From: Eremothecium cymbalariae DBVPG#7215
Taxonomy: Eukaryota > Ascomycota > Saccharomycetes > Saccharomycetales > Saccharomycetaceae
Assembly (NCBI RefSeq): GCF_000235365.1
Contig: NC_016451.1
Location: 186,001 to 250,000, forward strand
Reading direction: 5' to 3'
Length of the DNA: 64,000 bases
Shown: positions 55,259 through 64,000 of the stretch, piece after piece
Position numbering within the stretch: the stretch's first letter is position 1
How the letters are laid out: each line of letters begins with the position of its first letter
Position numbers and translations under genes: made by a program
Notes under the pieces: model-generated
Databases searched by the model: none
Told to the model about the DNA's origin: nothing
What the model saw: only the letters and a program-made list of their open reading frames with translations

Positions 55259-57658
55259 ATGAATGACTGTCGAGCAATTCAGTTGATCAACGAGGACAAG
55301 AAGTTTAATCAGTCGACTTTGGAATATTTCAAACAGTGGATTGGGGATCGAGATGTTGGTCTGGACTATCATGTTGTATCAGTGTTTGGATCACAGTCTA
55401 GTGGGAAATCTACGCTTTTGAATGCTTTATTTAAGACTGAGTTTGATACTATGAATGCGCAATTCAAAAGACAGCAAACTACCAAGGGGATTTGGATTGC
55501 TCATAGTAAAGAAATTGCTTGTACGAAAGAAGTTGGGGATGGTGTGAAAGGGTTAGATTTGTTTGTTTTAGATGTTGAAGGATCGGACGGTGCTGAGAGG
55601 GGGGAAGACAAGGACTTTGAGCGTAAAGCAGCATTGTTTGCACTAGCGACTTCAGAGGTTTTGATTGTGAACATGTGGGAACAGCAAGTTGGGTTGTACC
55701 AAGGTAATAATATGGGCCTTTTGAAGACGGTTTTTGAAGTTAATTTGTCCTTATTTGGTCACAAGCGGGACAAGCAGAAGATCTTGTTGTTGTTTGTGAT
55801 CCGGGATTTTACTGGATTTACACCGTTATCCAGTTTACTTGAGACCTTGACTGCCGAGTTGGAATCTATGTGGATGGATTTAAATAAGCCGGCAGAAGCT
55901 GAAAATAGTACTTTGTATGATTTTTTTGATCTTGATTTCACTGGATTGAGTCATAAGTTGTTTAAACCCGAAGAATTTGCTGGTGATGTTGCAAAGTTGG
56001 GGAATAGGTTTGTGGATCGAACTTCTGAGAATTTCTACTTGCAAGCCAAGTATCACCAGGGTCTTCCCTTAGATGGATGGACATTTTATGCTGATAGTTG
56101 TTGGGAGCAGATTGAAAGTAACAAAGATTTGGATCTACCTACTCAACAGACATTAGTTGCTAAATTCAAAACAGAGGAGATCTCGAATGTCGCATTTAAC
56201 AATTTCTTGTCTAACTACTCAACATTGGAGACTGGATTATCTGGAACAGAGTTAGCGAATCAGTTGAAAGACTTGAAGGATAAATGCCTTGCAGAATACG
56301 ATAATTACGGCTGCAGGTATATGAAAAATATCTACTTGGAAAAAAGGGACGAGTTATTAGAAAAATTACAAACCAAGTTCAATGAAGCTATTTCTAAACA
56401 TATTGATAGTTTACTTGAGTCAATAGTTAAGAACTTCAAATCTCTAACGGTTGAAAACGCATCGAAGGTTCCCTTTACTAAGAGATTACATGGCGCTCGT
56501 GAAGTAGCATTGAGAACTTTTGAAACGGACACCCAGGAGTTTGTCTCCCTGAAATTAAAGCCATCTCTAGACGATGAACTTGCCGTGTTAACTGTGAAGA
56601 TAAATGAATTAGCAGAGCAAGAATGTGCCAAAGAGATTAAATCCATTATTACACGCGCTAAAAAGTATCTCTACAAAAATGTCAGAGATACTGTGATAAC
56701 TTTATTGTCTCACCCAAAGAATAACGTTTGGGAACTGGTTATGGTGACTTTTGAAAAAGCTTTTACTGAATCCATAAGTAAATACAAGGCCGTGGCTGAA
56801 AAAGACGGTGACGAAGACGGTATATTATACGATTTCCAAGTTGATGCCTCTTTGGAGGGGGACCAAGAGATATATCAGACTATTAGGTCCAATTCTTGGA
56901 CCATTTTATATGAAGTTGTACACCAGTATTTGAAGCTGGATAATGTCGTGTCAATAATCAGGGACATATTTGATAACCATTTCCGTTATGATGAACACGA
57001 TGTTCCTAGGTTATGGAAAGATGAACTTGAAGTGGATGAAGCTTTTAAAATAGCCAGAATGAAGGCAGTGGAAATGTTGGACATATTGTCAACCGCATCC
57101 ATAGCCGGTGTAGAAATCGTGCCGGACGCTGAATTAGTCCGTGAGGAACAGGATGACGATGACGGTGGAGTTGATAAAGCTGGTGCTGACGCCTCAAATG
57201 ATATTCATACAAAGCGTTTCTCCAATATATTGAACATTACAGAGAAAGAAAAAGTCCTTCAGCAGTTCAGAAGACAAGCAAACTTTGCTGTTGTAGAAGC
57301 TAAGAGGTCAACTATTAGAACTACAACACATATTCCAATTTGGATGTATGGTCTCCTAGTGGTTTTAGGCTGGAACGAATTTATGATGATTCTTCGCAAC
57401 CCACTACTGATTTCTTTTCTACTAATAGCCGCTGCCGCCTTTTACTTCATTCACAAGTTGCATTTGTGGGGTCCGCTCGCTACCTTTGCGACGTCTGCAA
57501 CAGAAGAAACAAAATTAACCATAAAATCGAAATTAAGGTCCATGCTTATGGACGGTAACAACAACAGCAATACAATTCCTATGCAACCAATAGAGTCCTT
57601 TGAATTGCAAGACTTTTCTAATAAAGAGACTACTGAAAAAATTGAACAAGAGGAATAG
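55259..57658 (+). CDS. SEY1: ER membrane-fusion GTPase Sey1
   Basis: A 799-residue dynamin-like GTPase (RHD3/atlastin class) that fuses ER tubules. The P-loop is GSQSSGKSTLLNALF (K50), with switch/G3 DVEGSDGAERGED, the RHD3 hallmark. The long helical stalk covers residues ~300-680. Two closely spaced transmembrane segments form a hairpin (~692-732, MYGLLVVLGWNEFMMIL and LLISFLLIAAAAFYFIHKL), and the short cytosolic tail is amphipathic. Length is near the S. cerevisiae protein (776). Position matches YOR165W. Confidence 0.97.
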   Translation: MNDCRAIQLINEDKKFNQSTLEYFKQWIGDRDVGLDYHVVSVFGSQSSGKSTLLNALFKTEFDTMNAQFKRQQTTKGIWIAHSKEIACTKEVGDGVKGLDLFVLDVEGSDGAERGEDKDFERKAALFALATSEVLIVNMWEQQVGLYQGNNMGLLKTVFEVNLSLFGHKRDKQKILLLFVIRDFTGFTPLSSLLETLTAELESMWMDLNKPAEAENSTLYDFFDLDFTGLSHKLFKPEEFAGDVAKLGNRFVDRTSENFYLQAKYHQGLPLDGWTFYADSCWEQIESNKDLDLPTQQTLVAKFKTEEISNVAFNNFLSNYSTLETGLSGTELANQLKDLKDKCLAEYDNYGCRYMKNIYLEKRDELLEKLQTKFNEAISKHIDSLLESIVKNFKSLTVENASKVPFTKRLHGAREVALRTFETDTQEFVSLKLKPSLDDELAVLTVKINELAEQECAKEIKSIITRAKKYLYKNVRDTVITLLSHPKNNVWELVMVTFEKAFTESISKYKAVAEKDGDEDGILYDFQVDASLEGDQEIYQTIRSNSWTILYEVVHQYLKLDNVVSIIRDIFDNHFRYDEHDVPRLWKDELEVDEAFKIARMKAVEMLDILSTASIAGVEIVPDAELVREEQDDDDGGVDKAGADASNDIHTKRFSNILNITEKEKVLQQFRRQANFAVVEAKRSTIRTTTHIPIWMYGLLVVLGWNEFMMILRNPLLISFLLIAAAAFYFIHKLHLWGPLATFATSATEETKLTIKSKLRSMLMDGNNNSNTIPMQPIESFELQDFSNKETTEKIEQEE

Positions 57659-57980
57659 TCTAACTCTATTTTTGTTTTACTACACTTTTTTCTTTTTTAT
57701 TTATATTTTCAACTTTGATCTTAAGTGCACATTGTTATATATATATATCTATAAAAAGCTCTTCTGAATCCAACCTTCGATGTATTTCAATTTAGCCTAT
57801 TTACCATTAACAACTTCTCTCTGATCATTTATATTATTAACTTGAAACTAGGGTTTTAATTTCTGAAACGTTTACCGATGGCTGACATTTCGTTGTATAT
57901 ATAAAAAAATTGTAACACTTTTTCAAGTGCTCATCATCATCACAATTAGTGTTACACAGACACAGCAAGTAAAAGGCAAA
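57659..57980. promoter_or_regulatory. SEY1-NEJ1 spacer
   Basis: 322 bp with a TA tract near 57735-57750. In S. cerevisiae NEJ1 is repressed in diploids by a1-alpha2. Only a weak half site (GATGTA, 57780-57785) is visible here, so I do not call an operator. Confidence 0.35.
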
Positions 57981-58799
57981 ATGAAGTCTGAAGGGACTAT
58001 TAATTGCGGCAGATCTATTCAGGAGGATAAAATCAAGTGGAATTCAACTAATATTAGTAATAAATTGTCATTTCTTGGTGTGGAGGTTGAATCAGGTTTA
58101 ATTTTAAATATTTATTCCCCATTCTACGATGTAATACGAACTAACTTCAATTACGATGCTATACAGGGCACTTCTTATTATGAACATTATGAAGAGATGT
58201 CAAATATAATATTAAATCAAATTAATGCCGTTCTTTTTGAGATTGAAGATGCGGTAAATTTACAAGGAACGTTCCAATTAAGGGATGGGACTAGCATAAG
58301 CATAAGATTAAAATATCAATTTGCTAAGGATAAAGAGCTTGAAAGAATATTGAGTTCATTATCACGCTGGCAGATGAAAAATATGATTCTGTTAGTATCT
58401 ATGAATGAGGATTTGATGAAAATGATGATACAAAAAGATATGGCAATAGAATTTTTGGGGTATACTGCCAAGGAATATGGCGGCCACAAGTTGATCCGGA
58501 GATGGGCTCCGGAAGGCTCCAAAAATTATGATACCTTGACTAAATTAAAGCCTGATCGGTGGAAGAGACAGTGGGCAGAAGGGTGCAAGTTGACCTTTGA
58601 AGGTCAAGTGTCTGGGCTGCTAGCGCAAAATGTAAATATCCTCAATACAATTAAAGAGGATGCGTCTGATACTAATGCAGAGTTCGAAGATACTAGTATG
58701 GCGGAAGATTACCGAAGCGAATTTATGGAACAAAATATGGATAGTGATAGCTTCTTGGAGAAATTATCAGAAGAGAACCTTAGTGACACCAGCACTTAG
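57981..58799 (+). CDS. NEJ1: NHEJ factor Nej1 (XLF homolog), divergent
   Basis: A 272-residue protein that I assign to Nej1, the yeast XLF, which works with DNA ligase IV (Dnl4-Lif1) in non-homologous end joining. The strongest evidence is the segment YGGHKLIRRWAPEGSKNYDT (W175), which parallels the GG-K-I-WAPE-SKNY stretch I recall from S. cerevisiae Nej1. The beta-rich head followed by a helical stalk also agrees. Its place between SEY1 and SWT1-RPS28-RED1 fits YLR265C, the neighbour of RPS28B. The C-terminus (residues ~225-272) is acidic and Ser-rich and lacks the basic KKRK-type end of the S. cerevisiae protein. A longer frame starts at a GTG; ATG at 57981 is chosen. Confidence 0.82.
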   Translation: MKSEGTINCGRSIQEDKIKWNSTNISNKLSFLGVEVESGLILNIYSPFYDVIRTNFNYDAIQGTSYYEHYEEMSNIILNQINAVLFEIEDAVNLQGTFQLRDGTSISIRLKYQFAKDKELERILSSLSRWQMKNMILLVSMNEDLMKMMIQKDMAIEFLGYTAKEYGGHKLIRRWAPEGSKNYDTLTKLKPDRWKRQWAEGCKLTFEGQVSGLLAQNVNILNTIKEDASDTNAEFEDTSMAEDYRSEFMEQNMDSDSFLEKLSEENLSDTST

Positions 58800-58976
58800 T
58801 TAGTACTCAGCAATGCTACAACCCACCGAACATTCGCAAATATGTGGTGTAGTATGCAGAATCAAAATGGTGAGATAATAGATATGTAAATACGAAAAAT
58901 TAGGAAACTATTGGTAAATTTTATAGAAGGCAAATTTTTTTGTTTATTTATTATTTACATGTTGTTTAAATGAATG

Positions 58977-60338
58977 TTATATGGATAAACTAGGCCAGCT
59001 CTCAATAATCTTCTTGAGCGTTTCCCTGTCGGTTTCTTCCCTTTTAATGTATAGCCTTTGCAATACAAACCCCCAAAAGTCAATCAATTGGTCTAATGAT
59101 TTCTGGTCTGTAGCAGGTTGCAGTAATTCTTGCGGTAAAGAGTTCCATGTGTTCTGTGATATGGGTGTATGCTTGAAGTATTCTGAAAATACAGATATCC
59201 AAAATTTTTGGAAGCACTTTATGGCTTTAACCAACGAAGTTATGTTGCGTTTTCTGTATCCGACAAGTTCTAAGTCCAGCCCATATTCTTCTTGCATGGT
59301 ATGATCTATGGCTGAAATAATCATTCGTTCAATAGTCGAAAACAAAGTTTGTGCATCTTGAGGATCATTAGAAACAGTTTCATCAAGTACAATACTATTA
59401 TGCTCCATTATCTCATCTTCGTCACTTGGTGCAATTGCATTATGATACCAGTTGTAATTCTCTGAGGAAGATTTTGACGCGATTAATTCTGCAGTCATAT
59501 CCTTACGGTACGAAACAGTCAAAATGTGTTCCGCAAGCGCCTTCATACAAAGATTTTTGTCATTTGACAGGAGAATCACTAGCTTCTTCATTATTTCTTT
59601 AAAATACATGCAACAGTCTAAAATTGCATCATCCTTTACACTATTGTGATCTATCCGTTGTCTTAATTTCTGCCCTATAACACAAGAATCTAAATTGGCT
59701 AAATTCTTATAGATCCAATCATTTGCCCGGCGAGCCAACAAACTGATCGAATCCGTACTATGTCCAGGCCCATTTGGTTCAATTGACTTCGTCTTATCAA
59801 ATTGCTTCAACCCATCTAATTCCTGAATCACTGTGTTGGGTATCAAAATCTTATGATTATATTCCCCAGCCAATCCCCGTAGTACCTCAAGCGTATACAG
59901 ATGAGACAAAATAAAGTTGGTATCCACAACAAAAATCGTAATGTGTTCACTAGAGAGTAAATTCCCACTATTCATTCGGCTTTCATCTCGACTTAAACCA
60001 GCAAAAGAATTATCTAGAGCTACAGAATGGTTACGATGATTCAGTACATAATCAGATATCATTTCAATCTCATTCTCATCGTCCACATCGAGCATTGGAA
60101 CATCACCATCATCATCAGTAGTCGTAGAAGCCTCTATTGCATTATCTAAATCTGAAAGACTATATTTATTCTTCTTCTTGGCTCCCAAGGTAATAATAAA
60201 CTTTCCGTGGATTTGTTTATTGGATTTGTGGCCTTCCATCTTATCCTTAGTGGTACCTTCATGTTTCTGTTTCTTTATACGCCCTTGTCCATCACTCGAT
60301 CCCTCCGAGTGAATTGACTGGATTGAATGTGAAACCAT
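58977..60338 (-). CDS. SWT1: PIN-domain RNA endonuclease Swt1
   Basis: A 453-residue nuclear endoribonuclease that takes part in quality control of mRNPs together with the TREX complex. The PIN domain begins with VVDTNFILSHLYTLEVLRGL (catalytic D139) and continues with IPNTVIQELDGLKQF, NSVKDDAILDCCMYF and ILLSNDKNLCMKALAEHI, supplying the acidic metal-binding residues. The N-terminal ~100 residues are low in complexity and basic/acidic mixed. The C-terminal ~120 residues form a helical domain. Position corresponds to YOR166C. It converges with NEJ1. Confidence 0.94.
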   Translation of the reverse strand: MVSHSIQSIHSEGSSDGQGRIKKQKHEGTTKDKMEGHKSNKQIHGKFIITLGAKKKNKYSLSDLDNAIEASTTTDDDGDVPMLDVDDENEIEMISDYVLNHRNHSVALDNSFAGLSRDESRMNSGNLLSSEHITIFVVDTNFILSHLYTLEVLRGLAGEYNHKILIPNTVIQELDGLKQFDKTKSIEPNGPGHSTDSISLLARRANDWIYKNLANLDSCVIGQKLRQRIDHNSVKDDAILDCCMYFKEIMKKLVILLSNDKNLCMKALAEHILTVSYRKDMTAELIASKSSSENYNWYHNAIAPSDEDEIMEHNSIVLDETVSNDPQDAQTLFSTIERMIISAIDHTMQEEYGLDLELVGYRKRNITSLVKAIKCFQKFWISVFSEYFKHTPISQNTWNSLPQELLQPATDQKSLDQLIDFWGFVLQRLYIKREETDRETLKKIIESWPSLSI

Positions 60339-61135
60339 GTCACAGAAAGGTCTCTAGGCTCTACCCAACAAGAGGGTTATTTCCTATGACGCTTTTGGCT
60401 GATATTGCGGATGACTTCAAGTTGGTCAAGTTCGTCATCATTACATTATAGTGTTGCGAGGATGGGGAACGGACCCATACTGGTTCTGATTATATAATCA
60501 TATCACGTGATAGTTGGATGTGTTGTAATTCCGTACACCGCATAAAACTACAGGTGATGGCCACTCGACCCAATGATAGCTAGTGCAACACCAAATACAA
60601 CGCTTTGATTAATATATATATATAACAGACTAAGTAGAGAACCAGAACACTCTCAAAATGAGTTCCGAATAGCATACTAAAATTTCTAAGCAACAAAAAA
60701 ACGAATGCGTAGAACCAGCTTCGTAGGAATGATGAAACATGGTCTTCTAGTCGCAACAACTAACCCCAGTAAATATGGAAGTAATCATTACTCAGACGAC
60801 TGGAAATCTTCACTATAAAAGCTCCCTTCACCTACCTAATCTGCATATACATGGGAACCATTATTCCACATGCTTCAGACGTTACTGGAGATGATAAGCA
60901 ATCTTTACAATCGAAGAACAGCTACCTCGTCTATGATGATTAACCCATACTATACCAAAAGTCCATAGAAGAGCAGCAATTCAAACGTCCCCAGGGCACT
61001 GGAACTCATTTCTTGACCAGATGGTTGGCAAAACTTAGTCTAATAATACAATTAATGGAATGGATCGGGATGGATGTAGCTTGGGAACAAAAGAAATACA
61101 AAAAGCAGAAATATATAGAACTTTTGTAAGTCTTC
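60339..61135. other. SWT1-RPS28 spacer with a possible regulatory 3' UTR
   Basis: 797 bp. It contains the SWT1 promoter (CACGTG at about 60505) and the region just 3' of RPS28. A TATAAAA (60814-60820) precedes a 30-codon ATG frame (60851-60943). The same frame stays open for 61 codons beyond the TAA, to 61129. In S. cerevisiae the RPS28B mRNA has a very long, autoregulatory 3' UTR, so this spacer may hold an equivalent element. No gene is called. Confidence 0.35.
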
Positions 61136-61339
61136 TTAACGCAAACGACGAGCTTCACGTTCAGATTCCATCAAAACCAAAATGTCATTTTCTCTGACTG
61201 GACCCTTGACGTTTCTGACAATGGTTCTGGAAGTGTCGTCCAAGAACTCAACACGAACTTGAGTGACACCACCACGAGATCCGGTTCTACCTAGAACCTT
61301 GATAACCTTAGCTAGAGTAACTGGAGTTTTGGAATCCAT
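61136..61339 (-). CDS. RPS28: 40S ribosomal protein S28 (eS28)
   Basis: A 67-residue protein, eS28 of the small ribosomal subunit, complete from [20 protein letters not shown] to the conserved end [10 protein letters not shown]. The OB-fold core [13 protein letters not shown] is intact. Length equals the S. cerevisiae protein. It is the single counterpart of the WGD pair RPS28A (YOR167C) and RPS28B (YLR264W). An Abf1-type site (61538-61550) and A/T-rich tracts lie upstream, as in the S. cerevisiae RPS28A promoter. Confidence 0.97.
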   Translation of the reverse strand: MDSKTPVTLAKVIKVLGRTGSRGGVTQVRVEFLDDTSRTIVRNVKGPVRENDILVLMESEREARRLR

Positions 61340-61706
61340 CTTTTCTGATCTGTTGTTCTTTGGATGATTGCTATTCTGAGCAGAATAAAAGCTTAAAAAT
61401 TATCCGAATACTAGATAGAAGTGCTGAAAGAATAGAAGAGATTTGGAAGACAATTTTTTTTCTCTTCAATTGAAAATTTTTTCATTCCGTTTTTTTCTCG
61501 ACGATTTTTCAAATTCCGCTTGGGTGAACTTTGATAAGTCGTGTCTAACGAGGGCGGCCATTGGCGATGCGATTAGGCGCCGAGTTGATTCGCAGAGAGT
61601 AGGATAGGGTATGAGTTATAGGTCCTTAAAAGGGTGAAATTTGATAGTTTTATATTATTATTATTATTATTAGAAAGGTATATGTGTGGGGCGGGGTTGG
61701 AAGCAA
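61340..61706. promoter_or_regulatory. RPS28 promoter region and RED1 3' end
   Basis: 367 bp. A/T-homopolymer blocks occur at about 61453-61500. Further up is an Abf1 consensus match. A (TTA)n run (about 61652-61671) precedes the RED1 stop codon side. Confidence 0.5.
61538..61550 (+). promoter_or_regulatory. Abf1 binding-site match upstream of RPS28
   Basis: GTCGTGTCTAACG fits the Abf1 consensus RTCRYNNNNNACG exactly and lies about 200 bp before the RPS28 ATG. S. cerevisiae RPS28A is one of the few ribosomal protein genes known to be driven by Abf1 with a T-rich element rather than by Rap1, so the site is probably functional and conserved. Confidence 0.65.
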
Positions 61707-64000
61707 CTATGTGAACTTTTTATTTCTGATGATTTTGATTAGTTCTTCTTCGGGGAGGTGTAGCAAATCCTTGAACTCGCTAACGAAACAGGACATATTA
61801 TTGACATCATGTTGAAAGCTAACCTGCAAGTCGTGGAAGAGTTTCTGGTACTTTTCTGAGAACTGGCGGACGATTTTGTTGTCCATTTCCTCGTTGATTA
61901 TGGATATTTTTTTTACTAAGTCGTTAGAGAATGAGGAGATGGAGCTGAATATCTGCTCTTGTAATTTGTTTGTGTAGGAAAAGGCTAGAGAGGTAGCAGA
62001 GGTATTTGCAAGGGTTGTAGATTCTGTAAGCTCATTTTTGATTGTTAGGTTTCCAGGTGCTAAAGGTTCTATAGATGTCATCGATGTATTCCTGGAGGGT
62101 TGTTGGAGGTTGTTGGATGTAGTGGTGTCGCTTTTTTCGGTCAGCGGTAAGGGTGGTGGGGAAGGTAATTCAAGGTTAAAGGCTGTTCCTTTTGCTATAA
62201 CTCGTTTCCTCTTATAGCGTGTCTTGTTTACCTTTTCTGGTGTTTTAGGTGTCTGCAGGTCCTTTTGCTCTTGAGCTGGGGTAACGGATACCTGCTTGTT
62301 TTGCACTGTCATATCAGTGTCCGCGGTTAACTCCCGGAATGATTGTCGTTGCACTGCTTTAGAATCTTTGCCGGTGGCATCATCGCCATCGTCATGTTTG
62401 CGTTTCACCGGCAACGCTGTTTGTTTCTTCTTGACTCTACTCTTCTTGGTGATTCCTTTATCATTGGTAGGGTCCCTTGAAGGAACGTACACAACTTCTT
62501 TGTAATTATTCAGTTTCTGTTGCTTCTTCGGTTTGATAGATGGGATGGCAAATATATCGTCCAAAGCTGCCAGGCCCATGTCTCCCTTTACCGCTGACGT
62601 AGCTTTATTTTTCGCCTTGGCGTTGCTGTTGGCCGCGGATCTTTCGTTGTCTTTATTAGTATTGGATGATCTCGAAGCTGCCTTTGTATTCTGGAGGGCT
62701 GCAGTAACCCGTTTAGCCGCCTTTTGGGCGGCGGTACGCTTTCTGGACTCAAATTTCTCTATTTCTAATGAAGATAAGCTGCTCTCGGAGAGCTCATGTT
62801 GACTGGTCCCTTCATCAGACGATTGAGATGAAGAATTAATATTTTCAACTCCAAACTCTTGTTTCAAAGCCTCCAATGTCCGTGAGGTAGCTCTTGCAAG
62901 CCTTCTTTTTTGGGCCATAACCAAAGGAGATTGCTCATCCTCGACAATCTCAACCTCTTTCGAGGTTGGAGTCTTGAGAGAATGGATATCAAGCTTAGCT
63001 GTTGCCAAGCTACTTTGCCTGAGGTCCCATTCATCCTCTAAATCCTGAGCAATACCTTTGTCAACTGTTTGATCTGGAGTTGCTAAAGGATTCTTGCCAC
63101 TTCTCTGGGTAGTTGACAGTTGTTGTCTTGGGATATCCTCTTCGCCAATATTGTGAGATACAACGGGCTCGTCACCTAAGTTTAGCCCTAAATTATCAGA
63201 TAACGGTTGGTGATCATCGGGTAGAGGCATAGAGGAGTCAAGAATTTCATCTTCGAATGATGATGGGAACTTCAATGCAATAAAGTTCTGTACTTCACTG
63301 ATTTTAGGGATCTTGGTGGCATTCATAAACGTCTCACTATTAGCCGTCGAATCAAACTCCAACCGAAAAGATTTAACATTCCCTAAGCTATTCAGAAAAG
63401 TGACGTGTGGTGAAGTGACTACCTCTAAAAATGGCTTCAGCAATTTAATCCTAATCTGCTCCTTTAGATCCTTGATCACTTCAACTCCAGTGATATCAAA
63501 CTGTATGAAGAGTCCCTCTCCATCCCAAATATATATTTTGTTGTTAAGCACCTGAATAGAACACCACGGAGATTTTGATAAAGGCTTTGATCTACCATTA
63601 GCTAAAGTGTACTTCACACAAGTTGCCTTAACAAGGTTTGTGAAAAAAGGCCCAAACCTTTTCCAAATAAAATTCACCACACTGGCATCACCATGTTTCC
63701 CACGATATGGGTAGTCCGGATTATTAAAAAGCAACGCATTCTTCTCTTCATCATCCCACAAGTTGGGAGGCATCACAACCCCAGTCTTATTGGTCGACTT
63801 CCTTGTGAATACGTTGCTCAAGAGTTCAACAAGATAATTACACATTTGAAAATCATTGATTGAATCCAATAATTGCCCGATACCTTTAGAATAAGTCGAT
63901 CTGAACATAGACGTAATCACGTTTTTGTATTCAGGTAACTCATAGTATATTTTAGCCAAAAAAGCTAAGTTCTGCCACGCACACGGCATCGTTCTAGAAA
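61707..64000 (-). CDS. RED1: Meiotic chromosome-axis protein Red1 (probably partial)
   Basis: The frame encodes 760 residues from an ATG at 63989 but stays open to the window edge. S. cerevisiae Red1 is 827 residues, so the true start may lie beyond. Red1 is an axis component that, with Hop1 and Mek1, promotes interhomolog recombination and synapsis. The layout agrees: an ordered N-terminal ARM-like/PH-like region (to residue ~250, e.g. LLSNVFTRKSTNK and GDASVVNFIWKRFGPFFTNL), then a long, basic, low-complexity middle (~255-650). A C-terminal helical coiled coil follows (~665-760, LVKKISIINEEMDNKIVRQ), the tetramer-forming domain. Position matches YLR263W, next to RPS28B. Confidence 0.88.
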   Translation of the reverse strand, partial: SRTMPCAWQNLAFLAKIYYELPEYKNVITSMFRSTYSKGIGQLLDSINDFQMCNYLVELLSNVFTRKSTNKTGVVMPPNLWDDEEKNALLFNNPDYPYRGKHGDASVVNFIWKRFGPFFTNLVKATCVKYTLANGRSKPLSKSPWCSIQVLNNKIYIWDGEGLFIQFDITGVEVIKDLKEQIRIKLLKPFLEVVTSPHVTFLNSLGNVKSFRLEFDSTANSETFMNATKIPKISEVQNFIALKFPSSFEDEILDSSMPLPDDHQPLSDNLGLNLGDEPVVSHNIGEEDIPRQQLSTTQRSGKNPLATPDQTVDKGIAQDLEDEWDLRQSSLATAKLDIHSLKTPTSKEVEIVEDEQSPLVMAQKRRLARATSRTLEALKQEFGVENINSSSQSSDEGTSQHELSESSLSSLEIEKFESRKRTAAQKAAKRVTAALQNTKAASRSSNTNKDNERSAANSNAKAKNKATSAVKGDMGLAALDDIFAIPSIKPKKQQKLNNYKEVVYVPSRDPTNDKGITKKSRVKKKQTALPVKRKHDDGDDATGKDSKAVQRQSFRELTADTDMTVQNKQVSVTPAQEQKDLQTPKTPEKVNKTRYKRKRVIAKGTAFNLELPSPPPLPLTEKSDTTTSNNLQQPSRNTSMTSIEPLAPGNLTIKNELTESTTLANTSATSLAFSYTNKLQEQIFSSISSFSNDLVKKISIINEEMDNKIVRQFSEKYQKLFHDLQVSFQHDVNNMSCFVSEFKDLLHLPEEELIKIIRNKKFT

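Noticed and set aside
57779..57785. GATGTA half site as an a1-alpha2 operator for NEJ1
   Set aside because: Only one half site. The second half at the required spacing is absent.

Overview
This is nuclear DNA of a budding yeast (Saccharomycetaceae). Genes are densely packed and mostly intron-less. The two introns found carry the strict yeast TACTAAC branch point, and nearly every protein matches a Saccharomyces cerevisiae gene I recognise. The order of orthologs alternates between S. cerevisiae chromosome XII right arm (YLR263-YLR290) and chromosome XV right arm (YOR163-YOR184), in single copy. That interleaving is what a lineage that did not undergo the whole-genome duplication looks like (Eremothecium, Kluyveromyces, Lachancea, Torulaspora or Zygosaccharomyces type). 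I cannot name the species from sequence alone.

Left part (1-30110): COQ11 (partial), GUF1, MEC3, SER1, RPS30 (intron), a YLR287C homolog, LAS17, a CTS1-type chitinase, EFM7/NNT1, an ECI1/DCI1 enoyl-CoA isomerase, a YLR283W homolog, RSO55, a large zinc-cluster regulator (YLR278C type), YSH1, DBP9 (frameshifted in this sequence), SMD2 (intron with a 5-nt first exon), tRNA-Thr(AGT) and MCM5.

Middle (30111-38773): a long GC-rich divergent promoter between MCM5 and a GAC1/PIG1-type glycogen phosphatase regulator (also frameshifted at a homopolymer), an MPC54-like coiled-coil gene, and then the only accessory island of the window. The island holds a small secreted-protein ORF, retrotransposon-LTR-like direct repeats, and an extremely AT-rich segment with GC-rich perfect hairpins that looks like inserted mitochondrial DNA, all just upstream of tRNA-Val(AAC).

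Right part (39139-64000): YCS4, HEM15, ALE1, MED4, CMG1, DCS1/2, SEC22, DDP1, GET4, SEY1, a divergent NEJ1, SWT1, RPS28 and RED1 (running off the window). These are housekeeping genes of independent pathways: condensin, haem, phospholipid, Mediator, mRNA decay, ER traffic, NHEJ and meiosis. There is no operon-like logic; shared intergenic regions are the only coupling.

I found no coherent novel multi-gene system. The points most worth a second look are the 37065-38645 island, the two homopolymer frameshifts in conserved genes, and the GC peak around the MCM5-GAC1 promoter. Start codons were re-chosen as the first ATG that matches the family; several longer open frames begin at TTG or GTG and were trimmed.
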